Below, in pieces: positions 1 through 12,850 of a stretch of DNA of 64,000 nt. Both the position numbers and the translations under genes were made by a program. The stretch covers positions 27,377,740-27,441,739 of the forward strand of contig OY282606.1 of NCBI GenBank assembly GCA_958298945.1, read 5' to 3'. The notes under the pieces are model-generated. The model saw only the letters and a list, made by a program, of their open reading frames with translations. It was not told the origin of the DNA and ran no database searches. This stretch comes from Atherix ibis. Its lineage: Eukaryota > Arthropoda > Insecta > Diptera > Athericidae. How positions within the stretch are numbered: position 1 is the first letter of the stretch; each line of letters starts with the position of its first letter.

Positions 1-480
1 AAATGGATAATAATTTATATCATGATAAATAATTAGACCGATTTGCTTACAAGCGGTTCTTATGGAAAATTACCTTTTTTTCAAATAATGTGGATTAAAA
101 TGTATTAAAATTAAAATATGCGAAATATTTGTATAATTTCTAAAATTGTAGTACTTTCTCAAAAATTCTAAAATTTCATTAAATTTTTAGGAATTTTTTT
201 CATAGACTTGCATTATATTTGTTACTGGCTTTTATAAATTAATGACTTAACAGGAAATTTCTTACTGTAGAAAAAAAAACCACCTCATTTATTATACAAT
301 ATAATTCTTCAAAAGCCCCTTTTATACAGTTTCAGAAACTGCGTCAGTAAAATTCCAGAAAAAGAACCTATAGCACTAAATTTTTAACTTGTAATGAATT
401 GGAAAGTAACAAATAATTTGTTCAAATAAAAGAAAAACTCTATTGAAAAATTCTAAAAATGATGAATGATACCAACTTCT
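1..480. other. AT-rich, no gene seen
   Basis: Very AT-rich sequence with frequent stops in all frames. The first eleven bases (aaatggataat) resemble the terminal motif of the DD41D-like repeat family seen elsewhere in the window, so the left edge may cut through a transposon end. Nothing else was recognised. Confidence 0.4.
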
Positions 481-499
481 GAGGTTGATAATGACAATA

Positions 500-790
500 A
501 TCAGAAATACCGAAAAAAATTGAAATACCTCCTCGTGTACGTGTTATTGATTATTCCAATGTGATTGATGCTGCTCGACTCGTTAATAATGAACGTAAAT
601 GAAATGTGATCACTGACAAAAAAAAAAAACCTATAAGGAAGTGAAAGAAAATGTTTTCAGTCATTTTCAATATACTATCCAACAACAAAAAAAGAGTGAA
701 AAGTTGCTACCTTTTAAAAATCAACTAAAAATCCGATCAGTAACATGTTCAGGGAAGAATCTTTACGAGAACAAAATCTGAAATTTGAAC
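500..790 (+). pseudogene. decayed jockey-like LINE ORF1 fragment
   Basis: One frame starts with PPRVRVIDYSNVIDAARLV, then a stop codon and a poly-A frameshift (near 618-630), then a readable YTIQQQKKSEKLLPFKN stretch. Jockey-like LINE ORF1 proteins have a Pro-Pro-rich start of their nucleic-acid-binding domain followed by segments of this kind. The match is by eye and short. It is clearly not functional. It could be a relic of another gag-like gene. Confidence 0.3.
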
Positions 791-899
791 AAAATCAATA
801 TAAAAAGAAATAAAATATTTAAAAAAATTATTTAAAAATACTTTTGAAAAAAAAACAGTTCATTTATACCAAAAATATTGTAGTATAATTTACAGGACT

Positions 900-2070
900 A
901 GATTTACAGACATCAAATGATATTGAGAGCCATTTAAAAGTGATCTTTCTAAAACACAATTTAATTATTTTTTATAAACCCTAAAATGTTGCATAAATTT
1001 TACAATAATTTTCTTAGGAAATTTACAATAAGAAAAACTTCTGCTCTAATTTGAAAATTACCTAATAAATACTAACCGTTTACTTTCTGGTATGGTGAAA
1101 GGTAAAAAAGATTGTCCATGGATGGATTCAAGAGATTAATTTTAAAAATAGTTTATTTTATTCGTAACAGGCTCAATGACAATCTTATGCATATCAATTT
1201 TGCTGGAAGACCACTTAAAATTCTTTCTTTCTTATTGAATATGTTCCTTTCTGATGAAAACATTTTCTTGCAAAAAATTTTATTAAATATTCTTTACCGT
1301 TTCTACAACCAATAAGTATTCTTAAAAGTGACTGACTTATTTACATTCGACAGAAAAGTTTCAGACTTTTGGGTTAAAACAAAACATCGCATTTCTGTTG
1401 AAAATAATCAATTTGGAAAGGAATTATTTTCCCAAAAGGGCTTATTATTATTACACAATATTGCGTGTTTCCAAAGATTATAATTTTCTTGAATATGAGT
1501 ACAAAAATATTAAAAACCAGGGATAACCCGTCAAAAATGACGGCACCAAACACAGCAGAGTATCTTGACTTTGGTAAGCCACCCATTCTTTGGAAAGTCG
1601 AATAAAATTCTTTTCAATTCAATTTAATTTCAATAATTTCAACTACAATGAAAAGTTAACTTACATGATGATAGGAAAAGAGCTTTGAAATCATATTTAC
1701 TTTTACAGGCAAAATCTGTACATGGTCTTGCACTGAAAACTCACTGTCACGATTATCAAATATTCCGAATTATATATATTTAAGTTCAATTATTATTTTA
1801 TTATTTAATAACCGAAAAAAAACAAATTACAATACAAACTACAGTTCTGTAGTAAAATGTTTACTGAAATTAAGTTATTTCTGTAGTTTGCTATCAGCGC
1901 CATCTATCAACATTAGTTACAAATAAAACGTTAGGAACTCTTGTTAATCCACCATTATGTTGATAGAAGAAAACTTGCAATATTTAATTTTTAATTTTTA
2001 TTTTTTGCTTAAGTTACTTATAATTTTAAAAAAATAAATTTTCATAAATTAAGAAATCACACTAAATTGT
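900..2070. other. AT-rich, no gene recognised
   Basis: Two small ORFs (1112-1315 + and 1374-1586 -) show no domain, no codon bias and no similarity I can name. A gcgccatctatcaac motif near 1898 is typical of mariner untranslated regions and may belong to the relic that follows. Confidence 0.35.
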
Positions 2071-2074
2071 TTTA

Positions 2075-2905
2075 TAAAAAGCTGACGTTTAAATTTTTTG
2101 AACAATGATTTCAAACTGAAAATATTAGTAAACTAATACTTCCAAAGTGTATAAAAAATGCCTGCACCCTTAAACGGCAGTAGATTCTTTCTGAAAATAG
2201 TAAATGAAGAAAAAAAATAGTGTAACATAAATTATTTATTTTAACACGAAAATATTATTTTTTTGTTAAAATAAATAATTTATGTTACACTATTTTAGAG
2301 TGAAAAAATATAAAATATTTATGTCGAAATTAGAGTGAAAAAAAAAATATAAAAAATATGTTTTTATTTTTCAATAATTATAATTTTGTTTACTTACAAA
2401 GGCAATATGATAAGTCATTGGCTAATGCAAAGAAGTAGCTGATATCTGCAAAACGATATTTTTTTTTACCTATTTCCCATGCTTAAAAAGATGTTATAAA
2501 AATTTTTATAAGCATTTGTTTATTAGTTTAGTTTTGTCAGCCAATAAAAAAGTGAACTTCTTATATTAATAAAATACAATTGTTAAGCTTAAATAATATT
2601 ACCCATACTCCTTTTTTATTAAAAGTCATTGTATTATTTTAAAAGATAATCGAATGAAAGTTTATACAATAAAATAGGTTAACATGGTATACGACTATAC
2701 ACAATCTTAAACAAAACGTGTACACGTAGGCAACATTATACATTAGACGTTGGGCTAAAAAGAGACTATGCTAATAAATAAAATTAATTTTACAAATAAA
2801 AATATTTTTCTCTTGCCAAGGCCAAGTATTAAGCATTTACGCCTCGTATTTAGGAAATGTGAGCTCTCGTAGTATGGTACGAATTGGAAGGCGGTTAACA
2901 AGGTT
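2075..2905 (+). mobile_element. very old mariner-like relic, copy 1
   Basis: This segment aligns by eye, in inverted orientation, with 25680-26720 over most of its length. Shared words include ttgaacaatg, cccttaaacg, agtagattctttctgaaaat, gttgggctaaaaa and aagtattaagcatttacgcc. In the other copy a readable KVYEIANMV segment resembles the helix-turn-helix part of mariner transposases (pattern K-REIA--V-IS). This copy has no usable reading frame. The family assignment rests on that short motif and could be wrong; that the two regions are homologous is much surer. Confidence 0.45.
2216..2294. repeat. perfect 30-nt inverted repeat (hairpin)
   Basis: Arm 2216-2245 and arm 2265-2294 are exact reverse complements, separated by a 19-nt AT loop. 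The homologous region near 26450-26500 keeps only a degraded version. The hairpin is therefore either a well-preserved ancestral feature or a later palindromic duplication. Confidence 0.85.
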
Positions 2906-3186
2906 ATTATAAAAGGGTAAAATTGTTTATAATTACTAATATACGTTGAGCTATCTAATATTTTATAATTATCAAAAAACCTACCATTAAATTTTACAAA
3001 AAAAAATTAATATAATTCTGATCCACACAGACAAAAGGTTTGCCATTAGTGCGCTATAAGCACTGTCCGTTCTTTAAGAATCTCTTAGACAAGATCATAT
3101 CATTTTTAGCTTCAATTTTGGTGATTTCTTCACAACCATTTTTCTATCTGTACTAATAAATAAAATTGTTTAGAGTGTGTATTACT
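2906..3186. other. AT-rich, nothing seen
   Basis: No open frame, repeat or RNA gene was recognised between the old mariner relic and the short MITE-like element. Confidence 0.3.
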
Positions 3187-3410
3187 TATCCTTTATCCAT
3201 TTTATAGTTAGAAAAGTGCAACCTTATCATATGATGTCTGTTAAATGATCGTGTCCTGCAAGAAAATTTATGTCAGTTATTTAAAAAATATTTTATTTTT
3301 TAAATAATGGCAAAGTATAATTAATCTAATGAAGAAAAAGTTATAATAACATCTGAATTTAAAATATATTTTATTTAAATTGACTTTCCAAAGCATAAAT
3401 TGGATAATAT
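3187..3410. mobile_element. short MITE-like element of the DD41D-like family
   Basis: The left end reads cctttatccattttatagtt and the right end reads as its diverged inverse (ctttccaaagcataaattgg followed by ataat). The same ends are seen around the larger copies at 30279-31000 and 48630. An ataatggcaaagtataa motif near 3305 matches the sub-terminal motif of that family. About 220 bp with no transposase inside. It is probably a non-autonomous deletion derivative. Confidence 0.4.
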
Positions 3411-3860
3411 TTTATATTGTAAAGAAAAATCAGTTTTTAGTCTAAAATTTATAAACAAATTTCAATTTGAAGAGAAAACCTATAAGTTCCTTTAAAGGAT
3501 AAATTTTATACAATATTGGCAGATCAATAATATTAGCTTTTGTTGCAAATCTCTGCGATTATTAATTTTCAATAAAAAGAGATTGTTTAGAAAAATTTTT
3601 AAACTTTTTGGGGAATTTTTAAAAATTAATAGTTTTTTGTGAAATTTTTTTTTATTGAATTTTTAATGAAATATTTTTATTGGAAAAATAAGAATGTTCA
3701 ACTATCAGTAAATTTTAGATAGTAGTACCATATCTTGTAACTTAATAGATAAAGAAAAAAAGTTGTTAGAACGAGAAAATAAATTATTTTTTTTTTAAAT
3801 GATTCTCGATGACATGAAATTTGGTGAATTTTTCAAAAAAGTAGCACTTTTCATATCTGA
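3411..3860. other. AT-rich flank of the 13-bp array
   Basis: No gene. The last 70-80 bases (about 3780-3860) recur, diverged, at about 5145-5225 inside the array. Both copies contain the exact words aaagtagcacttttcatatc and tctgacaatttctactgaaa. Confidence 0.5.
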
Positions 3861-5828
3861 CAATTTCTACTGAAAATTCCTATTAAAAATTTCTACTGAA
3901 AATTCCTACTGAAAATTTCTACTGAAAATTTCTACTGAAAATTTCTACTGAAAATTTCTACTGAAAATTTTTATTGAAAATTTCTACTGAAAATTTCTAC
4001 TGAAAATTTCTACTGAAAATTTCTTATAAAAATTCCTACTGAAAATTTCTACTGAAAATTCTTATTGAAAATTCCTACTAAAAATTGCTACTGAAAATTT
4101 CTACTGAAAATTTTTAATGAAAATTTCTACTATAAATTTCTCTGAAAATTTCTAAGGAAAATTTCTAAAAAAAATTCCAATTGAAAATTTCTACTGAAAA
4201 TTACTACCGAAAATTTTTACTGAAAATTCCTACTGAAAATTCCTACCGAAAATTTCTACTAAAAATTTCTACCGAAAATTTCTACTGAAAATTCCTACCT
4301 AAAATTTCTACTGAAAATTCCTACTGAATATTTCTACTGAAAATTTCTAATGAAAATTTCTGCTGAAAAGTTTAACTGAAAATTTCTACTATAAATTTCT
4401 CTGAAAATTTCTAAGAAAAATTTCTAAAGAAAATTCCTATTGAAAATTTCTACTGAAAATTTCTACTGAAAATTTCTACTGAAAATTTCAACTGAAAATT
4501 TCTACTGAAAATTTCAACTGAAAATTTCTACTGAAAATTTCTACTGAAAATTTCTACTGAAAATTTCTACTGAAAATTTCTACTGAAAATTTCTACTGAA
4601 AATTTCTATTGAAAATTTCTACTGAAAATTTCTAGTGAAAATTTCTACTGAAAATTTCTACTGAAAATTTCTTATAAAAATTCCTACTGAAAATTTCTAC
4701 TGAAAATTCTTATTGAAAATTCCTACTAAAAATTGCTACTGAAAATTTCTACTGAAAATTCTTAATGAAAATTTCTGCTGAAAATTTTAACTGAAAATTT
4801 CTACTATAAATTTCTCTGAAAATTTCTAAGGAAAATTTCTAAAAAAAATTCCAATTGAAAATTTCTACTGAAAATTACTACCGAAAATTTTTACTGAAAA
4901 TTCCTACTGAAAATTCCTACCGAAAATTTCTACTAAAAATTTCTACCGAAAATTTCTACTGTAAATTCCTACCTAAAATTTCTACTGAAAATTTCTACTG
5001 AAAATTTCTTCTAAAAATTCCTACTGAAAATTTCTACTGAAAATTCTTATTGAAAACTCCTACTGAAAATTTCTACTGAAAATTGCTACTGAAAATTTCT
5101 ACTGAAATTCCTACTGAAAATTTCTACTAAAACTTTCTACTGAAAAGTAGTAAAATAATTCTTGACGACATTAAATTTAGGAATTTTTAACAAAAGTAGC
5201 ACTTTTCATATCTGACAATTTCTACTGAAAATTCATACTAAAAAATTCTACCAAAAATTTCTAAAGAAAATTTCTATTAAATATTCCTACTAAAAATTTC
5301 TGCTGAAAATTTCTAAGGAAAATTTTTAAGAAAAATTTCTAAGAAAAATTTCTACCGAAAAATGCTACTAAAAATTTCTAAGGAAAATTTCTACTGAAAA
5401 TTTCTACTGTAAACTCCAACTGAAAATTCCTATTGAAATTCCTACTGAAAATTTCTACTGATAATTCCTACCACAAATTTCTACTGAAAATTTCTACTGA
5501 AAAATCCTACCGAAAATTTCTTCTGAATATTCCTACCGAAAATTTCTACTGAAAATTCCTACTGAAAATTCCTACCAAAAATTCTACTGAAAATTCCCAC
5601 CGAAAATTTCTACTGAAAATTTCTACCGAAAATTTCTACTGAAAATTCCTACTGAAAATTTCTACTGAAAATTCCTACTGAAAATTCCTACCAAAAATTT
5701 CTACTGAAAATTTCTACTGAAAATTCCTACTGAAAATTCCTAAAAAAAATTTCTACTGAAAATTCCTACTGAAATTCCTACTGAAAAGTCCTACTGAAAA
5801 TTTCTACCGAAAATTTCTACTGAACAAT
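3861..5828. repeat. 13-bp minisatellite (TTTCTACTGAAAA)n
   Basis: About 150 tandem copies of a 13-bp unit, tttctactgaaaa, with variants such as ttcctaccgaaaa and ttcttattgaaaa. A higher order is visible. A run of variant units starting near 4021 (cttataaaaattcctactg) recurs in the same order near 4670, an offset of about 650 bp, and a second variant block near 4125-4290 recurs near 4800-4965. The array is broken at about 5140-5220 by a second copy of its own left flank. Confidence 0.95.
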
Positions 5829-7815
5829 CTAATTCATTGGAAAAATATGTTAAGTTGAGATTTGGTAAGATTTGATTTTGATTATTGCAAATGGAAAGAA
5901 ATTACAAAGAAAACTTTCATCTCGATTGCATTATAAAATACGGCTTATCTTTGGCAATAATAGATTCCCCATGCGACCGCACAGATTTCGATTCATAAGG
6001 AATACTTTCTTATGTGAGATCTTACAGTAGTACCATAAGTTAATATGTTCAGTTACCAGAGGATTACCGACTCTATGAACTTACATAAAAGTAGGTTCGA
6101 CTCATAGAAACCTCAGAATTGGAACGCATTAATCAGACAGCAGGTCGCACTTTTCTGTTCATTGCCTTTCGCTTATTTATTCCACGAGGGACGACAGTAC
6201 ACCGTTATAAGGCAAACGTTTCGATTACACTCGGCCAGGTCATGTAATCAATGCCGATCTGTATTCCTTCTATCAGGTGTAATCCCACAGGGTAACCATA
6301 ACCATGGCATGACAGTAGCACCGTGTCTGTATGTCACAACGAACCAACCACCTCCAAGAAATCCCAATCACAGTCACTAAATTTGCATTCTCAACAACAA
6401 CGGAGTATGTTTATCAAATGTCTGCGCACACAATAAATGTGGGGATCTCTTCATTTATTCAAAATGGTCTTAAAAACAGCCGTTCTTCGCTATAAAATTC
6501 ATCTGAAGAACAGATAAAAGCATTGAATTAGAATGAGCCGTTTATGTTATTAATTTTCAGCATTCCAAGAAGTGACAATCATTGATGGTACCAGACAAAC
6601 ACCAGTTCTACCTGTGCCATTAGTGATAAGACTGACCACCATCATCACTTGTTCGATGCGGCTATGAACTTTTTCAATCCTCTAAGACTCCTCCACAATT
6701 AAACAAGGAATGAAATAAGAAAATTCAAAGGTGACTTTCTCAAAACAACGGAATTTCATACAAACAATTTTTTATTTATTTTTTTTTTGTACGGAAATTA
6801 AAAGAAAATTCACTTAACGGGAGAATGACATTCTTGATAATTTCTCTAAAAATTTAAATAGTTGTTTTTAATAAAAATAAAAAAAACAACAGTTTACTAC
6901 TAGACTAAAAATGATGTAGATGCTAGAAAAAATCCATGACGCCCAAAATTTTGAACGAGAGCCAGGTCGAGAGCCAGGTAATAAGTGTTAGCCAGTTTTT
7001 GAGACGGAATATTGACATTCTTTTCCAAATGTTTAAATAGTTGATTTTTGTAAAAAAAAAAAACAACTATAGTTTATGAACAATAATTTTTCATACCAGA
7101 AGGACTTAATTTCTGAGTTTCTTAAGTATTGATAAAAGGTGCACTTTTCTGGTAATATTATCCAATTAATAAAAAGATGTTTTACTTATTTATTTTCATT
7201 GGATTGCTTTAATTTCATTTTCAAAATAAAACTTCCATAGTCTAGATTTATTGTCGGCACTTTGATAATTATTGCTCGATTAATTAAATAGCATCTCCCA
7301 TAAATAAAACGACTAATATTACAGGATTCCAAGTGTCCGATATAAGTTGGCTCTATTATTGGATTAGTTCATTTGTTTTGAAAAATATTCTACAAGCACT
7401 TAATTAGTAAAAATTGCATATAATTATTCTATAAGGACTGTTGTTAAAAAATGACCAGCACATCATAATACTCGTAACATCAGTAACATTGTAGGCCATA
7501 TCACGAGAGATAGCCTTCGGCAGTCTTTTTTTTCTGTAAGGGACTGTGAAAAAATGACTAATAATAGTCCAATTAATAAAGAAGACTAATTTAACCTTTT
7601 GACGAATAATTATTGTATAATTATCGTAATTTGTTCGATATTGATGATAGTCCATCCCATATAACATTGGAATCATTGTGGATGGGGAAGAGAAAAATCA
7701 TTTTAGGTGGCAGATCAAGATTTTTGATTCCAAACAAATCAGAATGACGTATTTTCAATTATATGATTATCCAATTTCCGTTTTTTGAAGGTAAAATTTA
7801 ATAAAGTATTTTATA
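5829..7815. other. intergenic; a less AT-rich unidentified block at about 6120-6420
   Basis: Mostly AT-rich with no recognised gene. 6120-6420 is less AT-rich and includes a 72-codon + strand ORF (6162-6380). It has no domain I know, and its translation looks like chance or a non-coding exon. A 90-codon ORF at 7404-7676 (-) is AT-rich and unconvincing. A small repeated phrase, gagagccaggt, occurs twice near 6960-6980. Confidence 0.35.
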
Positions 7816-10800
7816 AATTAAGGTTTTAATTACAATTTTATTTTATTATATTGCATAATTATTGTTATTATTTATAAAATAAGTCAATGGAAAAACTATG
7901 TCAAAAATAATTTTTTAAGCAAATGTCAGCAAAATAAATTTTAGGAGAAATAATGTCATCAAGAATAATTTTCAAGAAATATATTGTCAGCAAAAATAAT
8001 TTCCAGCTAAAAAAATAATTTTCCAGAAAAATAATGTTAAAAATAATTTTCAATAAAAATAATGTCTACAAAAATAATTTTCAGGAGAAATCATGTCAGC
8101 AAAATTAATTTTCCAGGGAAATAATGTCAGCAAAACAATTTTCAACTAGAAAAGTTTTTATCAAAAATAGATTTCAGGGAAAATAATAATTTTCAGCAAA
8201 AATAATTTTCAGTAAAAAACAACGTTTTGTAAAATGGAGAACGTTTTGATTAAAATTTTATTTTATTTTCAGTAAAAAAAACAACAAATAAAAATGGATA
8301 ACGTTTTGATTAAAATTTTATTTTATTATATTGCATAATTATTGTTATTATTTATAAAAAAAGTCAATGGAAAAACTATGTCAAAAATATTTTTTTAAGC
8401 AAATGTCAGCAAAATAAATTTTAGGAGAAATAATGTCAGCAAACATAATTTTCAAGAAATATATTGTCAGCAAAAATAATTTCCAGCTAAAAAAATAATG
8501 TTTAATAAAAATAATTTTCCAGAAAAAAAATGTCGACAAAAATAATTTTCAGGAAAAATCATGTCAGTAAAATTAATTTTCAAGAGAAATAATGTCAGCA
8601 AAACAATTTTCAACTAGAAAAGTTTTTATCAAAAATAGATTTCAGGGAAAATAATAATTTTCAGCAAAAATAATTTTCAGTAAAAAACAACGTTTTGTAA
8701 AATTGATAACGTTTTGATTAAAATTTTATTTTATTTTCAGTAAAAAAAACAACAAATAAAAATGGATAACGTTTTGATTAAAATTTTATTTTATTATATT
8801 GCATAATTATTGTTATTATTTATAAAAAAAGTCAATGGAAAAACTATGTCAAAAATATTTTTTTAAGCAAATGTCAGCAAAATAAATTTTAGGAGAAATA
8901 ATGTCAGCAAACATAATTTTCAAGAAATATTTTGTCAGCAAAAATAATTTCCAGCTAAAAAAATAATGTTTAATAAAAATAATTTTCCAGAAAAATAATG
9001 TCGACAAAAATAATTTTCAGGAGAAATCATGTCAGCAAAATTAATTTTCAAGAGAAATAATGTCAGCAAAACAATTTTCAACTAGAAAAGTTTTTATCAA
9101 AAATAGATTTCAGGGAAAATAATAATTTTCAGCAAAAATAATTTTTAGTAAAAAACAACGTTTTGTAAAATTGATAACGTTTTGATTAAAATTTTATTTT
9201 ATTTTCAGTAAAAAAAAACAACAAATAAAAATGGATAACGTTTTGATTAAAATTTTATTTTATTATATTGCATAATAATTGTTATTATTTATAAAAAAAG
9301 TCAATGGAAAAACTATGTCAAAAATATTTTTTTAAGCAAATGTCAGCAAAATAAATTTTAGGAGAAATAATGTCAGCAAACATAATTTTCAAGAAATATA
9401 TTGTCAGCAAAAATAATTTCCAGCCAAAAAAATAATGTTTAATAAAAATAATTTTCACGAAAAATAATGTCTACATAAACAATTTTCAGGAAAAATCATG
9501 TCAGTAAAATTAATTTTCAAGAGAAATAATGTCAGCAAAACAATTTTCAACTAGAAAAGTTTTTATCAAAAATAGATTTCAGGGAAAATCATAATTTTCA
9601 GCAAAAATAATTTTCAGTAAAAAACAACGTTTTGTAAAATGGAGAACGTTTTGATTAAAATTTTATTTTATTTTCAGTAAAAAAACAACAAACAAAAATG
9701 GATAACGTTTTGATTAAAATTTTATTTTATTCTATTGCATAATTATTGTTATTATTTATAAAAAAAGTCAATGGAAAAACTATGTCAAAAATATTTTTTT
9801 AAGCAAATGTCAGCAAAATAAATTTTAGGAGAAATAATGTCAGCAAACATAATTTTCAAGAAATATTTTGTCAGCAAAAATAATTTCCAGCTAAAAAAAT
9901 AATGTTTAATAAAAATAATTTTCCAGAAAAATAATGTCGACAAAAATAATTTTCAGGAGAAATCATGTCAGCAAAATTAATTTTCAAGAGAAATAATGTC
10001 AGCAAAACAATTTTCAACTAGAAAAGTTTTTATCAAAAATAGATTTCAGGGAAAATAATAATTTTCAGCAAAAATAATTTTTAGTAAAAAACAACGTTTT
10101 GTAAAATTGATAACGTTTTGATTAAAATTTTATTTTATTTTCAGTAAAAAAAAACAACAAATAAAAATGGATAACGTTTTGATTAAAATTTTATTTTATT
10201 ATATTGCATAATAATTGTTATTATTTATAAAAAAAGTCAATGGAAAAACTATGTCAAAAATATTTTTTTAAGCAAATGTCAGCAAAATAAATTTTAGGAG
10301 AAATAATGTCAGCAAACATAATTTTCAAGAAATATATTGTCAGCAAAAATAATTTCCAGCCAAAAAAATAATGTTTAATAAAAATAATTTTCACGAAAAA
10401 TAATGTCTACATAAACAATTTTCAGGAAAAATCATGTCAGTAAAATTAATTTTCAAGAGAAATAATGTCAGCAAAACAATTTTCAACTAGAAAAGTTTTT
10501 ATCAAAAATAGATTTCAGGGAAAATCATAATTTTCAGCAAAAATAATTTTCAGTAAAAAACAACGTTTTGTAAAATGGAGAACGTTTTGATTAAAATTTT
10601 ATTTTATTTTCAGTAAAAAAACAACAAACAAAAATGGATAACGTTTTGATTAAAATTTTATTTTATTCTATTGCATAATTATTGTTATTATTTATAAAAA
10701 AAGTCAATGGAAAAACTATGTCAAAAATAATTTTTTAAGCAAATGTCAGCAAAATAAATTTTAGGAGAAATAATGTCAGCAAACATAATTTTCAAGAAAT

Positions 10801-11540
10801 ATATTGTCAGCAAAAATAATTTCCAGCCAAAAAAATAATGTTTAATAAAAATAATTTTCCAGAAAAATAATATCGACAAAAATAATTTTCAGGAAAAATC
10901 ATGTCAGTAAAATTAATTTTCAAGAGAAATAATGTCAGCAAAACAATTTTCAACTAGAAAAGTTTTTATCAAAAATAGATTTCAGGGAAAATAATAATTT
11001 TCAGTAAAAAACAACGTTTTGTAAAATGGAGAACGTTTTGATTAAAATTTTATTTTATTTTCAGTAAAAAAACAACAAACAAAAATGGATAACGTTTTGA
11101 TTAAAATTTTATTTTATTATATTGCATAATTATTGTTATTATTTATAAAAAAAGTCAATGGAAAAACTATGTCAAAAATAATTTTTTAAGCAAATGTCAG
11201 CAAAATAAATTTTAGGAGAAATAATGTCAGCAAACATAATTTTCAAGAAATATATTGTCAGCAAAAATAAATTCCAGCTAAAAAAATAATGTTTAATAAA
11301 AATAATTTTCCAGAAAAATAATGTCGACAAAAATAATTTTCAGGAAAAATCATGTCAGTAAAATTAATTTTCAAGAGAAATAATGTCAGCAAAACAATTT
11401 TCAACTAGAAAAGTTTTTATGAAAAATAGATTTCAGGGAAAATAATAATTTTCAGCAAAAATAATTTTCAGTAAAAGACAACGTTTTGTAAAATCGATAA
11501 CGTTTTGATTAAAATTTTATTTTATTATATTGCATAATTA
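7816..11540. repeat. satellite array, about 468-bp unit, 936-bp dimer order
   Basis: The word ttgcataat begins each unit. Its g falls at 7853, 8333, 8801, 9270, 9737, 10206, 10673, 11124 and 11532, spacings of 480, 468, 469, 467, 469, 467, 451 and 408. Alternate units share private variants: cataataattg at 9270 and 10206 but not at 8801, 9737 or 10673; aatattttgtcagc near 8930 and 9865. That shows a dimeric higher-order repeat of about 936 bp. Each unit contains several copies of the word atgtcagcaaaa and an AT-rich end (ataataacaataattatgc on the - strand) that resembles the sub-terminal region of the DD41D-like transposons. Confidence 0.9.
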
Positions 11541-11544
11541 TTGT

Positions 11545-11900
11545 TATATTTATAAAATAAGTCAATGACTTTTGAGGTAATTTTTAATGATTTTTTTGCA
11601 CATTTCGTACTGTAATTTGACGAATGTTGGTTTTTAAAAACTCTAAGTTTTCAGAAATATATTTTTTCTATAGTTTTTCAAGAAAAATTCGAACAGTCCA
11701 ATTAACATCACCAAATCTCAAAATTATTCGTCCTGGGAACTTTTCGCCAAATAAGGCCAAAATTTATGGTGTTGTGTGGCGAGTGCCACAGTCTTATTAA
11801 AAATTCATATAGTCCACAATGAAATCTTTCAGTTTAGCCTAAGAAAAATCAAATATCTTAACGTCATAGTGCTCATAATTAACCGCGATGGTCTTCCATA
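11545..11900 (-). pseudogene. DD41D-like Tc1/mariner transposase, 3' relic
   Basis: Read on -, the frame gives FPGRIILRFGDVNW, matching the GRVISR-GDVNWPPRS region that precedes the third catalytic Asp in this transposase group, then a readable LEFLKTNIRQITVRNV helix near the C terminus. Stops interrupt it. The element's 3' end runs without a break into the last unit of the 468-bp array. That is the basis for proposing that the array grew out of this transposon end. Confidence 0.6.
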
Positions 11901-12470
11901 CTTTATTTTATTTTAAATTAGGGCCCGAAGTTATCAGATGTGGTTCAATGGGTTCTATGCGAATACAGTGGCTTTTTCACAGTAGCTTGTAACGCCTTGT
12001 AAAAAAGAACAATTTTTGAATTATTTTTAAATGTTAATTAATCTTTATTATTAAAAACGATATAAATAAATTTTTTAAGAACGATTTTCCTCCTGTTTTA
12101 ATACAATTAACTGCTTACATTCCCTAACAAGTTAACGCATAAATTTTATACCATTAATAGAATAGAGGTTTAGATATAACTTTTCATGTTCGCCTTCAGT
12201 TTAAGATTCCATATTCTATTTTGATAAATCTATCTTTGCATACACAATAATATACTTTAGGTGCAACACATAAAAAGGCAAGCACCAATCTTTGTGTCTA
12301 AATTATTATTATTGAAATATTTTTAAAAAAAATTTTATTTATTGTCATTTTTATTAGTTAGCATAGATTAGGAAGTTTATAACATCGCACATTGTTAATC
12401 GTCTTCAGTGCTTTGTACTGGTCTAATGTCAAGGTCTTTGCCAACATTGTATGAATATTAACGGATGCAA
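11901..12470. other. AT-rich, nothing recognised
   Basis: No frame, repeat or RNA signature identified. Confidence 0.3.
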
Positions 12471-12850
12471 AAGAAATTTATTCATCGGGGATGGGGTATC
12501 TACAATATTTTGCTTGTTGTTAGGTCACGATTTTCCATTTTAGCAAGTTTCAACCATTCGAGAATTTGATCGGCTGGAATGCGCAACTCGTCCTCACGGT
12601 ACATGGCACACCATGAGGCTAAGACAGCTTCAGATGTCGAATATAGAATTCCTGTTTGGCACATGCTGAAGCCGCCAAATCGAATCTAGCACGATAAGTC
12701 CATTCGCGAAAGGTACTCTGTGACGGAAGATTTGGTATCGATAAGTAAGGAGCTCTTTCAACCAGATTTTCACCGAACCAACAATTCTTCATCGACTCCA
12801 TCGAATGACTATTTGAACACTGATAACGCCATTTATATTTCAGTCACGGA
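12471..12850 (-). pseudogene. unidentified decayed coding-like relic
   Basis: Less AT-rich than its surroundings. On - there are stretches that look like protein, such as MYREDELRIPADQILEWLKL in one frame and SQSTFREWTYRARFDLAA in another. They imply an old coding sequence split by frameshifts. A 60-codon ORF lies at 12619-12801 (-). I do not recognise the family. It may be a retroelement, a captured gene or a host gene relic. Confidence 0.3.

Noticed and set aside
1112..1586. Small ORFs of 67 and 70 codons
   Set aside because: Phe/Leu/Ile/Asn-rich translations typical of AT-rich DNA, with no start context, domain or neighbour support.
6162..6380. 72-codon ORF in the less AT-rich block
   Set aside because: The His/Pro/Asn-rich translation has no recognisable domain. 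The block is noted as unidentified but not called as a gene.
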